Below, piece after piece: positions 23,123 to 31,646 of a DNA stretch of 35,255 nucleotides. The position numbers were made by a program, and so were the translations under genes. The stretch is taken from positions 1-35,255 of the forward strand of contig JAPUGN010000002.1 in NCBI GenBank assembly GCA_027298165.1, in the 5' to 3' direction. The notes under the pieces are model-generated. The model saw only the letters and a list, made by a program, of their open reading frames with translations, searched no databases and was not told the origin of the DNA. Every line of letters starts with the position of its first letter. The first letter of the stretch is position 1. Source of the stretch: Nitrospinota bacterium. GTDB lineage: Bacteria; Nitrospinota; Nitrospinia; Nitrospinales; Nitrospinaceae.

Positions 23123-24931
23123 TTAAGCGGTCAAAGACTGCAATTCGTTGACCAGTTCCCCGAATTTGCCCAGCGCCGTTTCAATCGGCTTGGGCGAACT
23201 CATGTCCACGCCTGCGCCCTTCAAAAGATCGATCGGGTATTTGGACCCTCCCGACTTCAGAAAGTTGAGGTAATCGTTCAATTCCTTATCGCCGCCGTTC
23301 AGAACTTTGTCAGCCAGCGCATAGGCGGCGGAAATGCCGGTGGCGTACTTGTACACGTAAAACCCGAAATAAAAGTGCGGGATGCGAAAACACTCGAGCG
23401 ACAGACAGGGATCCAGCGCGACGCCGTCGCCGAAATAGGTTTCCAGCAGTTTCTTGTAGATGTCCTGGAATGCGTCCACGGTCATCGGTTGCCCCGATTC
23501 AGCGGCCTGGTAAATTTGATGTTCGAACTCGGCGAACATGGTCTGCCGGATCAGTGTGCCGCGGATATTGTCGATTTCCCGGCTGATCAAGTAAATGCGC
23601 ATGTCGCGGCTGATGTCCTGGCTCAGAAAGTAGCGCGTCAACAGCGCCTCGTTGAAGGTGGAAGCGACCTCGGCGACGAAAATGGTGTAGTCGGCATAAA
23701 TGTAGGGCTGATTCTTGTTCGAGGAGTACGAGTGCATCGAATGGCCCGCTTCATGCGCGAGGGTGTAGACACTGTTGATGTTGTCGTCCAGATAGTTCAT
23801 CAGGATAAACGGATTGGAATCGTAACAGCCGGAGGAGTACGCGCCGCTCCGTTTGCCCTTGTTTTCGTAACGGTCCACCCAGCGTGCATTTAACAATCCT
23901 TTTTTCATGACGCCGACGTAATCGCTTCCCAGCGGTTTGAGCGCCTCGCATATTTTGTCTATCCCTTCCTCGTAGGGCATATTCCAATCCAGGTCCTTGA
24001 CCAGGGGGACGCTGGTGTCGTACACATGCAATTCGTCCAGTTCCAGAATCCGTTGGCGGATGTCGAAATACCGGTGGAGCGGCTCCAGGTGGCCGTGCAC
24101 GGTTTCAATGAGGTTATCGTATACCTCCGCTGGGATGTTCTCGGTGAACAGATTCATTGCGCGAACGGAAGGATAATTTCTGGCCTGCGCGTAAAAGATA
24201 TCCTTTTTGATGCTGGCGGACAACAACGTCGAGTAGGTGAACTTGTGATCTTCGTACGCCTTGTAAAACGTTTCGAAGGTTTCCTGCCGGACCCGCCGGT
24301 CGTACTTCTGCAGAAGGCTTTGCAGATTGCCCTGGGTAAGGGCGATCTCTTTTCCGTGTTCATCTTTCACCGTGCCCAGTTTGAGGTCGGCGTTGTCCAG
24401 CATGCCGAAGGCCTCTTGCGGAGCGCGCGCCATTTCCGACGAAGCCGCCAGCAGAGCCTCCTCTTTTTCCGACAGCGTATGTGAGCGGTAACGCAACTGC
24501 CGCTCGAGGTACAGTCTGTACAGTTCCAGTTCCGGATGATTGAGAAACCCCTGCATGGTTTTATCAGGGATGGCCATGATCTCGGCATTGATGAAGCTCC
24601 GCGCCTGCTGGGTCTGGGTCAGCAAACGGGTGACCGTTTCATAACGGCCCTGGTGAGAGCTGTTGGTTTTATCCTCATCGTTACGCAGGTGGGCGAAGGT
24701 GTACACCTTCTCCAACGTCCGGGAAAACGCCATGTCGAACTCCAGGCAGGTTTTGAGTTTTCCGGCGGACTCGCCCAGAGTTCCCTGAAACGACGCGTAC
24801 TGCGGCAACTGCGATTCCAGCGACTGGAAGTCCGCCTGCCAGGTTTCCCTTGAAGCGTAAAGGCCGTCCAAATCCCACGTGTCATTTGCCGGGATGGAGT
24901 CTCGGGTTGTGAGTTCTGCTATGGCTTCCAT
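23123..24931 (-). CDS. pepF: Oligoendopeptidase F, M3 metallopeptidase
   Basis: This 602-residue cytoplasmic zinc endopeptidase of the M3B family degrades oligopeptides. The zinc motif HEAGH lies at 393-397, with the third ligand expected in the following EVASTFNEAL segment. N-terminal helices and the DTWDLDGLYASRETW opening match PepF. The length is normal and no signal peptide is present. It starts 60 nt after the valS stop on the same strand, so the two may be cotranscribed. The gap contains a CCCAA-CGA-TTGGG hairpin similar to one upstream of valS. Confidence 0.93.
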   Translation of the reverse strand: MEAIAELTTRDSIPANDTWDLDGLYASRETWQADFQSLESQLPQYASFQGTLGESAGKLKTCLEFDMAFSRTLEKVYTFAHLRNDEDKTNSSHQGRYETVTRLLTQTQQARSFINAEIMAIPDKTMQGFLNHPELELYRLYLERQLRYRSHTLSEKEEALLAASSEMARAPQEAFGMLDNADLKLGTVKDEHGKEIALTQGNLQSLLQKYDRRVRQETFETFYKAYEDHKFTYSTLLSASIKKDIFYAQARNYPSVRAMNLFTENIPAEVYDNLIETVHGHLEPLHRYFDIRQRILELDELHVYDTSVPLVKDLDWNMPYEEGIDKICEALKPLGSDYVGVMKKGLLNARWVDRYENKGKRSGAYSSGCYDSNPFILMNYLDDNINSVYTLAHEAGHSMHSYSSNKNQPYIYADYTIFVAEVASTFNEALLTRYFLSQDISRDMRIYLISREIDNIRGTLIRQTMFAEFEHQIYQAAESGQPMTVDAFQDIYKKLLETYFGDGVALDPCLSLECFRIPHFYFGFYVYKYATGISAAYALADKVLNGGDKELNDYLNFLKSGGSKYPIDLLKGAGVDMSSPKPIETALGKFGELVNELQSLTA

Positions 24932-24944
24932 TCAATACAATTAA

Positions 24945-24959
24945 TACCCAACGATTGGG
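24945..24959. repeat. CCCAA/TTGGG hairpin in the pepF leader
   Basis: A 5-bp perfect stem (24947-24951 with 24955-24959) lies about 16 nt upstream of the pepF ATG. The surrounding AATACC...GATTGGG...AAAGTG...AACC order also occurs upstream of valS at 27647-27682. Confidence 0.4.
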
Positions 24960-24991
24960 GGAAAGTGTTCAACCAACTTCCATAAGAGGGG

Positions 24992-27643
24992 TCAGGCCAA
25001 GGCCTGATCGATGGTGTTCAAATGAACTTGAAGTTTGGTTTGCTTTTCCGACAGGTCCTTGTGTTTATGCCGGTCCTTTTCGATGACTTCCGGAGGCGCT
25101 TTGTCAACGAAACTGGGGTTGGAAAGCTTCTTACTTAAAAATATGATCTCTTTTTCGACTTTTTTCAACTCTTTTTCGACACGCTTTTTTTCCTCTCCGA
25201 AATCCATCAAACCTGCCAGCGGTACGATCACCTCCGCGCCACTCAAAATCGAAGATGCGGAAACCTTCGGTTTGACCACCGAGGGGCCGACTTCCAAGTC
25301 TTCAAGCCGTGCCAGTTCAATGACGTAATGCGCAGAAGTATTGGCGATTAGCTCCTTTTCGGAGTCGTCAGTTTTGATTCGTAGGGGAATTTTGAGGCTG
25401 GGTTTCAGGTTCATTTCCCCACGGATATTGCGCGCGGCATTAATGATATCCATAACCCACTGTAAATGTGTTTCTGCTTCGGAATCTTCTTTGTGCGGAT
25501 CGAATTCCGGGTACGGAGCGGTCATGATGCTGGTTCCATCCTTCGGAAGTTTCTGCCAGATTTCTTCGGTGATGAATGGCATGAACGGATGCAATAATTT
25601 TAGCGTCGCTTCCAGTACATGAACCAGGACATTCTGCGTGGCATATTTTTCCACGGAATTTTGTGAATTCAAGCGCGATTTTGACAGCTCGATGTACCAG
25701 TCGCAAAACTCGTTCCAGATGAATTTATAGAGAGCTGTCGCGGCGTCGTTGAACCGGAACGCTTCCAGCGCCTGGTGCACGTCTGCCACGGTGCGGTTGA
25801 GGCGGCTCAGAATCCAGTGGTCGGCCAGGCTTTGGTGTTTGCTGGTTTCCAAGGCGCAGGTGCCGGTGTAATCCTCGAGATTCATAAAAGCGAAGCGTGA
25901 CGCGTTCCACAGTTTGTTGCAGAAATTGCGATAGCCATCGATGCGGTCCTCCGCCAGCTTGATGTCGCGTCCCTGCGCGGCAAATGCCGCCAGCGTGAAA
26001 CGCAGCGCATCGGTACCGTACTGGTCCATCATCACCAGCGGGTCGATGACGTTGCCCTTGGTCTTGCTCATCTTCTGGCCTTCAGCGTCGCGGATCAGGG
26101 CATGGATGTAAACGTGATGAAACGGGATGTCGCCCATGAACTTGAGGCCCCTCATGATCATGCGCGCTACCCAGAAGAACAGGATATCGAACCCGGTGCA
26201 CAAAACGGACGTCGGATAGAATTTTTTCAACGACTCGGTTTGCTCCGGCCAGCCGAGAGTGGAAAACGGCCACAGCGCGGAACTGAACCAGGTGTCCAGC
26301 ACGTCGCTTTCCTGTACCAGTTCCGTGCTCCCGCAATGTTGGCAGGCCGGCGGAGTTTCCCGTGCGACGGTGAACTCGTTGCATGTCCCACAGGTCCACG
26401 CCGGAATCTGGTGGCCCCACCAGATTTGCCGGGAGATGCACCAGTCGCGGATATTTTCCATCCACTCGAAATAGGTGTTCTCCCAGAATTTGGGAACGAT
26501 CTTGATTTTTCCACTACGCACCGCTTCGATGGCCGGTTTCGCCAGCGGTTGGGTTTTCACGAACCATTGTTTGGACAGATACGGTTCGACCACCGTATGG
26601 CACCGGTAGCAATGGCCGACCTTATGTGTATGATCTTCGATTTTGACCAACAGGTCCTGCGCTTTCAAATCTTCGACGATGGCTTTCCGCGCCTCGAACC
26701 GGTCCAGTCCTTTGTAGGGTCCGGCCTCATCATTCATACGCGCGTCGGGCCCCATGACGTTGATCGACGGCAGTTGGTGCCGCTTCCCGATTTCGAAGTC
26801 GTTGGGGTCGTGTGCCGGGGTGACCTTTAACGCGCCGGTGCCGAACTCGGCATCGACGTAACTGTCTTCGATGATCGGCAGCTCGCGTTTCAGCAGGGGC
26901 AGGATAACGGTTTTGCCACCCTTGCCTTTATGCCGTGGGTCTTCCGGGTTGATGGCGACCGCGGTATCACCCAGCATGGTTTCCGGACGCGTGGTGGCGA
27001 CAATCAGGGCGCCGTCACCGTCCTTCAACGGATATTTGATGTGGTACAAATGCCCGGGCTTTTCCTGGTGTTCGACTTCCAGGTCGGATAGCGCGGTGTG
27101 ACAGCGCGGGCACCAGTTGATGATGTAGTCGCCCTTGTAGATCAATCCTTCTTCATACAACGAGACGAACACCTCGCGCACCGCGCGGGACAGGCCTTCG
27201 TCCATCGTGAACCGGTCGCGCTCCCAGTCGAGCGAACTGCCTAATTGCACCAGTTGGTGGTTGATGTTGCCACCCGATTCCTTTTTCCATTGCCAGACGC
27301 GTTCGATGAATTTTTCGCGGCCGAGGTCCTGACGGCTCTTGCCTTCGGCTTTGAGCTGGCGTTCGACCACGTTCTGCGTGGCGATGCCGGCGTGGTCGGT
27401 CCCCGGTTGCCACAGGGTGTTGACGCCGCGCATTCGCTGCCAGCGCGCCATGATGTCCTGCAAAGTGTTATTGAACGCGTGGCCCATGTGCAGGGAGCCG
27501 GTGATATTGGGCGGCGGGATGGCCATGGAAAAGGTTTCGCCGTCGCGCGTTTCATCGGCGTGCGCCAGACGGTGCTTGTCCCAATATTCGATCCACCGCT
27601 TCTCGACGTCGTGCGGTTGATATTGTTTGTCCAGTTGAATCAT
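24992..27643 (-). CDS. valS: Valyl-tRNA synthetase
   Basis: This 883-residue class Ia synthetase charges tRNA-Val. The HIGH motif appears as HMGH at 52-55 (PPPNITGSLHMGH) and KMSKS as KMSKT beginning at Lys524. The large editing domain lies between them (about 185-350). The C-terminal coiled-coil arm (about 815-880, KKRVEKELKKVEKEI) is a ValS hallmark. The length and domain order are normal. The start is ATG at 27643, with AT-rich sequence and two small hairpins just upstream. The gene is the probable first member of a valS-pepF unit. Confidence 0.97.
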   Translation of the reverse strand: MIQLDKQYQPHDVEKRWIEYWDKHRLAHADETRDGETFSMAIPPPNITGSLHMGHAFNNTLQDIMARWQRMRGVNTLWQPGTDHAGIATQNVVERQLKAEGKSRQDLGREKFIERVWQWKKESGGNINHQLVQLGSSLDWERDRFTMDEGLSRAVREVFVSLYEEGLIYKGDYIINWCPRCHTALSDLEVEHQEKPGHLYHIKYPLKDGDGALIVATTRPETMLGDTAVAINPEDPRHKGKGGKTVILPLLKRELPIIEDSYVDAEFGTGALKVTPAHDPNDFEIGKRHQLPSINVMGPDARMNDEAGPYKGLDRFEARKAIVEDLKAQDLLVKIEDHTHKVGHCYRCHTVVEPYLSKQWFVKTQPLAKPAIEAVRSGKIKIVPKFWENTYFEWMENIRDWCISRQIWWGHQIPAWTCGTCNEFTVARETPPACQHCGSTELVQESDVLDTWFSSALWPFSTLGWPEQTESLKKFYPTSVLCTGFDILFFWVARMIMRGLKFMGDIPFHHVYIHALIRDAEGQKMSKTKGNVIDPLVMMDQYGTDALRFTLAAFAAQGRDIKLAEDRIDGYRNFCNKLWNASRFAFMNLEDYTGTCALETSKHQSLADHWILSRLNRTVADVHQALEAFRFNDAATALYKFIWNEFCDWYIELSKSRLNSQNSVEKYATQNVLVHVLEATLKLLHPFMPFITEEIWQKLPKDGTSIMTAPYPEFDPHKEDSEAETHLQWVMDIINAARNIRGEMNLKPSLKIPLRIKTDDSEKELIANTSAHYVIELARLEDLEVGPSVVKPKVSASSILSGAEVIVPLAGLMDFGEEKKRVEKELKKVEKEIIFLSKKLSNPSFVDKAPPEVIEKDRHKHKDLSEKQTKLQVHLNTIDQALA

Positions 27644-27650
27644 TTAAATA

Positions 27651-27682
27651 CCAATAATGATTGGGTTAAAAAGTGAACCCAA
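27651..27682. repeat. Paired small hairpins in the valS leader
   Basis: CCAAT-AATG-ATTGG (27651-27664) overlaps TTGGGTT (27661-27667), which pairs with AACCCAA (27676-27682). The two stems are mutually exclusive, as in attenuator-like switches, but no T-run or T-box sequence accompanies them. Confidence 0.4.
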
Positions 27683-27842
27683 CAGTCACCCTGATAAGGA
27701 GGGGAAACAATTTTAGTTGTACGAAAGGTTTGGTCTGAGCTTGCCCCTATTTCCAACCCTGCGATTGATCTGTCTTCCAAGAATCGGATTTAAAGGAGAA
27801 TATCGGGCGTTCGGCGCTTGCAGGAAAGGAGGAATGTTATCA

Positions 27843-27867
27843 TAAAATCCGGTGCGCGGGAAACCGG
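27843..27867 (-). terminator. Weak intrinsic terminator after the response regulator gene
   Basis: On the minus strand, CCGGT and ACCGG (27849-27853 with 27863-27867) form a 5-bp stem with a 9-nt loop, followed by ATTTT. It directly follows the stop codon at 27870. The stem is short, so efficiency is doubtful. Confidence 0.3.
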
Positions 27868-27869
27868 TA

Positions 27870-28961
27870 TCAGGCCTCTTCCGATTTTTTGATCTGTTCG
27901 ATTTCTTCCTGGATGACCTTTCGGATAATGTCCGGTCCTATTTCGCTCAACAAATCCCGCACCGTTTTTTCGAGAGTGGCGGAAACGTCCCCGCGCATGG
28001 CATCATTCGGAAGCCGGGCTTTCACCTGTTCCATGTGTTCCGCAATGACCCGATGGCCCACCCTATTATCGCCGGAGTCTGCGGGTTCCGGAAGGGTTTC
28101 TCCGCTGGCCGCCTCTTCGGCGGTGACCAGCTCCTCTTTAATATTCCGGCGGGCCATCAGCGAAAGCGTCTCTTCGATCAGGTTCGGTCTGGAACCGGGT
28201 TCCCGTTGTGGAGCATTTTCATCGGCGTCTTTCAGGCCGTAATCCGGCGCGGCGATGACCGATTGGAACAATTCGTTCAAGACGCCATCCTCCACCGAGA
28301 CGGGTCGGGTGTCAGCCCGGAAGGCTTCCTCCGGGGCTTTCGTCATGATCTCCGCCGCGTCCTGATTCATCTTGGAAGCTTCGGCCTTGATCTCTTGCGG
28401 TACTTCGGCGGCCAATTCTTTTTCCTCAGGAAATAATTCTTCGACAATGTCCGCAGGGGATTCGCTTTCCTGATTGAGGAGGCCCTCAAACTCGTCTCGG
28501 ATCACTTCATTTTCGGCGGGCTCCGGTTCCGGTGCGGCTTCCGGTTCCGGTGCGGGGACTGCTTCCCGGACTTCGGGTTTGGGTTCCGGTGGAGGAACCT
28601 GCAATTGCGATTTGACCTTTGCCCGGATTTCGTCGGATTTGAACGGTTTCGAGATGTGATCGTCCGCCCTCGAAATATCCATTTCCGCCTGGTTGATATC
28701 TTCAAAATCGCTGGTCAGCAGAATGACGCGGACCGAAGCAAACCGGTCCATGCCCTTGATCTGGCGGCTGAGTTCGTAACCGCTGACGCCCGGTAAATGA
28801 ATGTCGGCGAGTACGATATCGGGTTGGAAGTCCACCATGTACTCCAGAACGTGTTCGCCCTTGCTGATGCCTTCGACTTTGATGCCCTCATTTTCAAACG
28901 CCATGGCTACGATTTTATGGATGGTGGGGCTTTCGTCGGCGACCAGTATTTTTGCTTTCAT
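27870..28961 (-). CDS. Response regulator with acidic linker and conserved C-terminal helix
   Basis: This 363-residue protein has an N-terminal receiver domain (about 3-120) with the acidic pocket Asp9/Glu10, phosphoacceptor Asp53 in LADIHLPG, Thr83 and Lys105 in SKPF, so it should accept phosphate from a histidine kinase. There is no DNA-binding or enzymatic output domain. A Pro/Glu-rich linker (about 121-300) of low complexity is followed by a C-terminal segment (about 320-360) with TVRDLLSEIGPDIIRKVI and then EEIEQIKK. This resembles the short helices of PopZ/RomR-like polarity or oligomerisation proteins. Signalling through protein-protein contact, perhaps polar localisation or motility, is an inference. 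No partner kinase is in the window. Confidence 0.8.
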   Translation of the reverse strand: MKAKILVADESPTIHKIVAMAFENEGIKVEGISKGEHVLEYMVDFQPDIVLADIHLPGVSGYELSRQIKGMDRFASVRVILLTSDFEDINQAEMDISRADDHISKPFKSDEIRAKVKSQLQVPPPEPKPEVREAVPAPEPEAAPEPEPAENEVIRDEFEGLLNQESESPADIVEELFPEEKELAAEVPQEIKAEASKMNQDAAEIMTKAPEEAFRADTRPVSVEDGVLNELFQSVIAAPDYGLKDADENAPQREPGSRPNLIEETLSLMARRNIKEELVTAEEAASGETLPEPADSGDNRVGHRVIAEHMEQVKARLPNDAMRGDVSATLEKTVRDLLSEIGPDIIRKVIQEEIEQIKKSEEA

Positions 28962-29049
28962 GGAAAGAATTCCTTTGTGTGGAAGGGCTTAGGGTATTGT
29001 TGGAGTCCTGTGAATGCACTTCAAAAGCCGGCAGAAAGTCCGATAACTC

Positions 29050-29055
29050 ATTATA
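29050..29055 (-). promoter_or_regulatory. Possible -10 hexamer for the response regulator gene
   Basis: On the minus strand this site reads TATAAT, about 90 nt upstream of the ATG at 28961. No convincing -35 is seen. The region between the two divergent genes is AT-rich around this site. Confidence 0.3.
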
Positions 29056-29176
29056 AAGTATACCACAGGGAGTCTTCGAGGGGCAATGTGGGCCTGCCCG
29101 TAGGTCATTGATTTTTTGCGTCCTCAGCTTCCGGGTGTTACCATATTTAGAACGGCAATTAAGGAAAATTGAATAC

Positions 29177-31090
29177 ATGGGTCATCGACATCACACCTCC
29201 GGAAACGGTATGGAGGCCTCAGCTCGGGGTCGGTCTGCCCGGAAACCGGCAGCCCGCATCGCCCGCAGGTTTCGGATGGAAGTTGGGATCCTGTTCTTGG
29301 CGCTGGCTTGGATGACGGGTCCGCCGGACCTGGGAGCTGAAGAATACCAGAAACTGGAAATCGCCGCGGACGTGAAATCCCGATTCAGTGACGGCTGTTC
29401 TTCCGTTCAGGAACTGTTGACCCAGGCGGAGGTCCGTGGTCTGGATGGGTTGATCTTCGGCGACCACGACCGGATATCCATTCAATACGGCGTTCCGTAT
29501 CTGGAGAACGTCCTCCGGATCAAAATGGACAGCCCCTCCTTATTAAGCAATGGGGCCGCCACATTTTTGAGCGAGATCAATCAGGTTGACCGGAGCGACG
29601 ACACCGTGGTGCTGGTGCCTGGTGTGGAAAGCGCGCCGTTTTATTACTGGCAGGGGAACCCTCTGGACGGCAACCTGGTCGCCCACAACTGGGACAAGCA
29701 CCTGCTGGTGGTCGGCCTACCCAATTCCCTGGATTACGAAGAAATTCCCACCCTGAACAGCAGTTTCACCACCCGCTACATGAAAGAAAACCTGTTCATT
29801 TTTCTGATATGCGTGGTCGCCACGCTGGTCGGCCTGTACGGGTTTATGGGAAAAAGCTGGCGCGGCGCTTATCTGTTGTTTGCGCTGGTCATGTCGTTGT
29901 TCGCGGTCAATACCCATCCTTTTAAAAGCTCGCCTTTCCATCCGTATCTGGACTGGGGGATCGAACCGTACCAGAACGTGATCGATTACGCGAATTCCAA
30001 AGGGGCGCTGGTGTTCTGGAACCATCTGGAAACGCCGGTGGCCGAGAAAATTGATAACGGCCTGTTCGACGTGCACACCCGGACGGAACGCCATCCTACG
30101 GACCTGCTGGTGACGCGCCATTACACGGGATTCCAGGCCATGAATGAAACGCCGGTTACCGCCGTCGACCCGGGACACGAATGGGATCAGATTCTCAGGA
30201 TGTATTTGGTCGGGGCGCGGGAAAAACCAGCGTGGGGGTACGGCGCCAACGATTTTCATTGTGAAGCCACTGGCCCGAATAAACTCGGCGCGGTGCGGAC
30301 CGTGGTACTGGCGAAGCAAAAAAACCGCGCCTCGGTATTGGAAGCACTCGGTGCCGGACGCATGTACGCCGTCAAACACACAAAAGACCCGCTTCGCCTG
30401 TCGCTGGATACGTTCGAGTTGGTCGACACCGCCACCCACCAACGGGCGATAATGGGGGAAACCCTGAAAACGAAAAATTCGCCGGACATCGGAGTCCGCC
30501 TGAGTACCGCTGGAGCAACCCCTTCGCGGGCGCATGTTCGCCTCATTCGTAATGGTCGGGTAGCGAAACACGCGGTGCTCAATCTTCCCTATGAAGGCGT
30601 GTGGCAGGACCCTGGGTTAGACCCGTCGCGGCCCGCGTACTACCGGCTGATGGTCGAGATCGACGATCAGCATCAACTGGTTTCCAATCCCATCTTTTTC
30701 GATCCGGGGACCCGCGGGCAACCGGGGCTGGCCCTGGCCCGGCTGGAACCCTCCCCGAAACCCACGCCGATGCCTGCCGCACCGGCGGAATCTCAACCTG
30801 CATTAGCGGATACGCAACCCACGCCGGCGGAACCGCAGGCCGCGCCGCCCCCGGAAATCCAACCGTCCAAGGCTGAGGCCGGTCTGCAATATGCGGAAGT
30901 CACCGCCAATGGTGTCCGCCTGCGCAAAGGACCCAGCACCAAATTTCCGATTGCGGGTAAAGCGAATAAGGGTGAGCAGTTGGTTTTCGTCCGCCGGACG
31001 AAGATGAAGTACAAGGGCAAAGCCTGGATCATCGTCAAACACAACGGCCGCCAGGCCTACGTGTGGGAAGGCCTCGTAAAAATCCAGTAA
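29177..31090 (+). CDS. Membrane PHP-like domain protein with C-terminal SH3b domain
   Basis: This 637-residue envelope protein has an Arg-rich N-terminus followed by a hydrophobic export segment at 35-48. A PHP-like fold follows (RFSDGCSSVQELL at 69-80, GLIFGDHD at 91-98), then two membrane helices near 206-224 and 230-245. The rest of the PHP core has His283 in FWNHLE and Asp359/His361 in GANDFH. Residues about 545-580 are a Pro/Ala-rich linker, and the last 65 residues form a bacterial SH3b domain (VRLRKGPSTKFPIAGKANKGEQ). The expected metal-binding HxH before SDG is Asp65-Val-Lys67, so phosphoesterase activity is doubtful. The ATG at 29177 is supported by AAGGAAA upstream. A role at the cell wall is suggested by SH3b. 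Confidence 0.72.
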   Translation: MGHRHHTSGNGMEASARGRSARKPAARIARRFRMEVGILFLALAWMTGPPDLGAEEYQKLEIAADVKSRFSDGCSSVQELLTQAEVRGLDGLIFGDHDRISIQYGVPYLENVLRIKMDSPSLLSNGAATFLSEINQVDRSDDTVVLVPGVESAPFYYWQGNPLDGNLVAHNWDKHLLVVGLPNSLDYEEIPTLNSSFTTRYMKENLFIFLICVVATLVGLYGFMGKSWRGAYLLFALVMSLFAVNTHPFKSSPFHPYLDWGIEPYQNVIDYANSKGALVFWNHLETPVAEKIDNGLFDVHTRTERHPTDLLVTRHYTGFQAMNETPVTAVDPGHEWDQILRMYLVGAREKPAWGYGANDFHCEATGPNKLGAVRTVVLAKQKNRASVLEALGAGRMYAVKHTKDPLRLSLDTFELVDTATHQRAIMGETLKTKNSPDIGVRLSTAGATPSRAHVRLIRNGRVAKHAVLNLPYEGVWQDPGLDPSRPAYYRLMVEIDDQHQLVSNPIFFDPGTRGQPGLALARLEPSPKPTPMPAAPAESQPALADTQPTPAEPQAAPPPEIQPSKAEAGLQYAEVTANGVRLRKGPSTKFPIAGKANKGEQLVFVRRTKMKYKGKAWIIVKHNGRQAYVWEGLVKIQ

Positions 31091-31095
31091 CGCTC

Positions 31096-31644
31096 TCAGC
31101 GGAATTGATCCACCTGCGCCCCCTTGTTGCGTGTGTACAGGAACAGCGTTTTGTCGGCGTTCACCTTGTCCGGCGTCATACCCCGAATGCAGAACCGGTA
31201 ACATAGAATTTTCGCGGTGGGTTTCAGTTGCTCCAGAATTTTCGGAAACAGCTTGTCGATGGCCTGGTGCGTGAGATAGACGAACAGGATATCGGCTTCG
31301 CCGTAATCGGTGTCGAAGATATCGGCCTGCACGATGTCCACCCGGTCCTGCACCCCGGCCCGTCGCACTCTGAAGTTGGACAGCCACACCTTGAGCGGGT
31401 CGATTTCGATTCCCGTTCCCAGAAGACCGTATTGTTTCGCCGCGGCGATCAGTACCCGCCCGTCGCCCGAACCCAGATCGACGAGGCGCTCTCCCGCCCG
31501 CGCCTCGCAGAAATCCAGCGCGCGTTTTAAATCCCTGCGCGAGATTGGATGCCAAGGCGACCCGAACAGCGCCGGGCCGATCACCACCACCGCCAACAGC
31601 AATGCGGCCCCGATCGCCAGTATGGAAATTAAAGTGCCCGTCAT
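31096..31644 (-). CDS. Membrane-anchored class I SAM-dependent methyltransferase
   Basis: This 182-residue protein has one N-terminal membrane helix (about 5-27) followed by a Rossmann methyltransferase domain with the SAM loop VDLGSGDG at 55-62, the acidic GIEIDPLKVW, and a VQADIFD segment. The SPWHPISRR stretch just before the domain and the short size resemble the FAM173/ATP-synthase-c-subunit lysine methyltransferase group, but the target is not known here. The frame is open further upstream to a GTG at 31701, but the ATG at 31644, only 2 nt after the ABC-F stop, starts the membrane anchor and suggests cotranslation with that gene. Confidence 0.8.
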   Translation of the reverse strand: MTGTLISILAIGAALLLAVVVIGPALFGSPWHPISRRDLKRALDFCEARAGERLVDLGSGDGRVLIAAAKQYGLLGTGIEIDPLKVWLSNFRVRRAGVQDRVDIVQADIFDTDYGEADILFVYLTHQAIDKLFPKILEQLKPTAKILCYRFCIRGMTPDKVNADKTLFLYTRNKGAQVDQFR

Positions 31645-31646
31645 AA

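Noticed and set aside
27644..27869. T-box leader for valS
   Set aside because: An AGGGTG string occurs in the minus-strand leader but the T-box consensus and a terminator/antiterminator pair are not present. Only small hairpins are seen.
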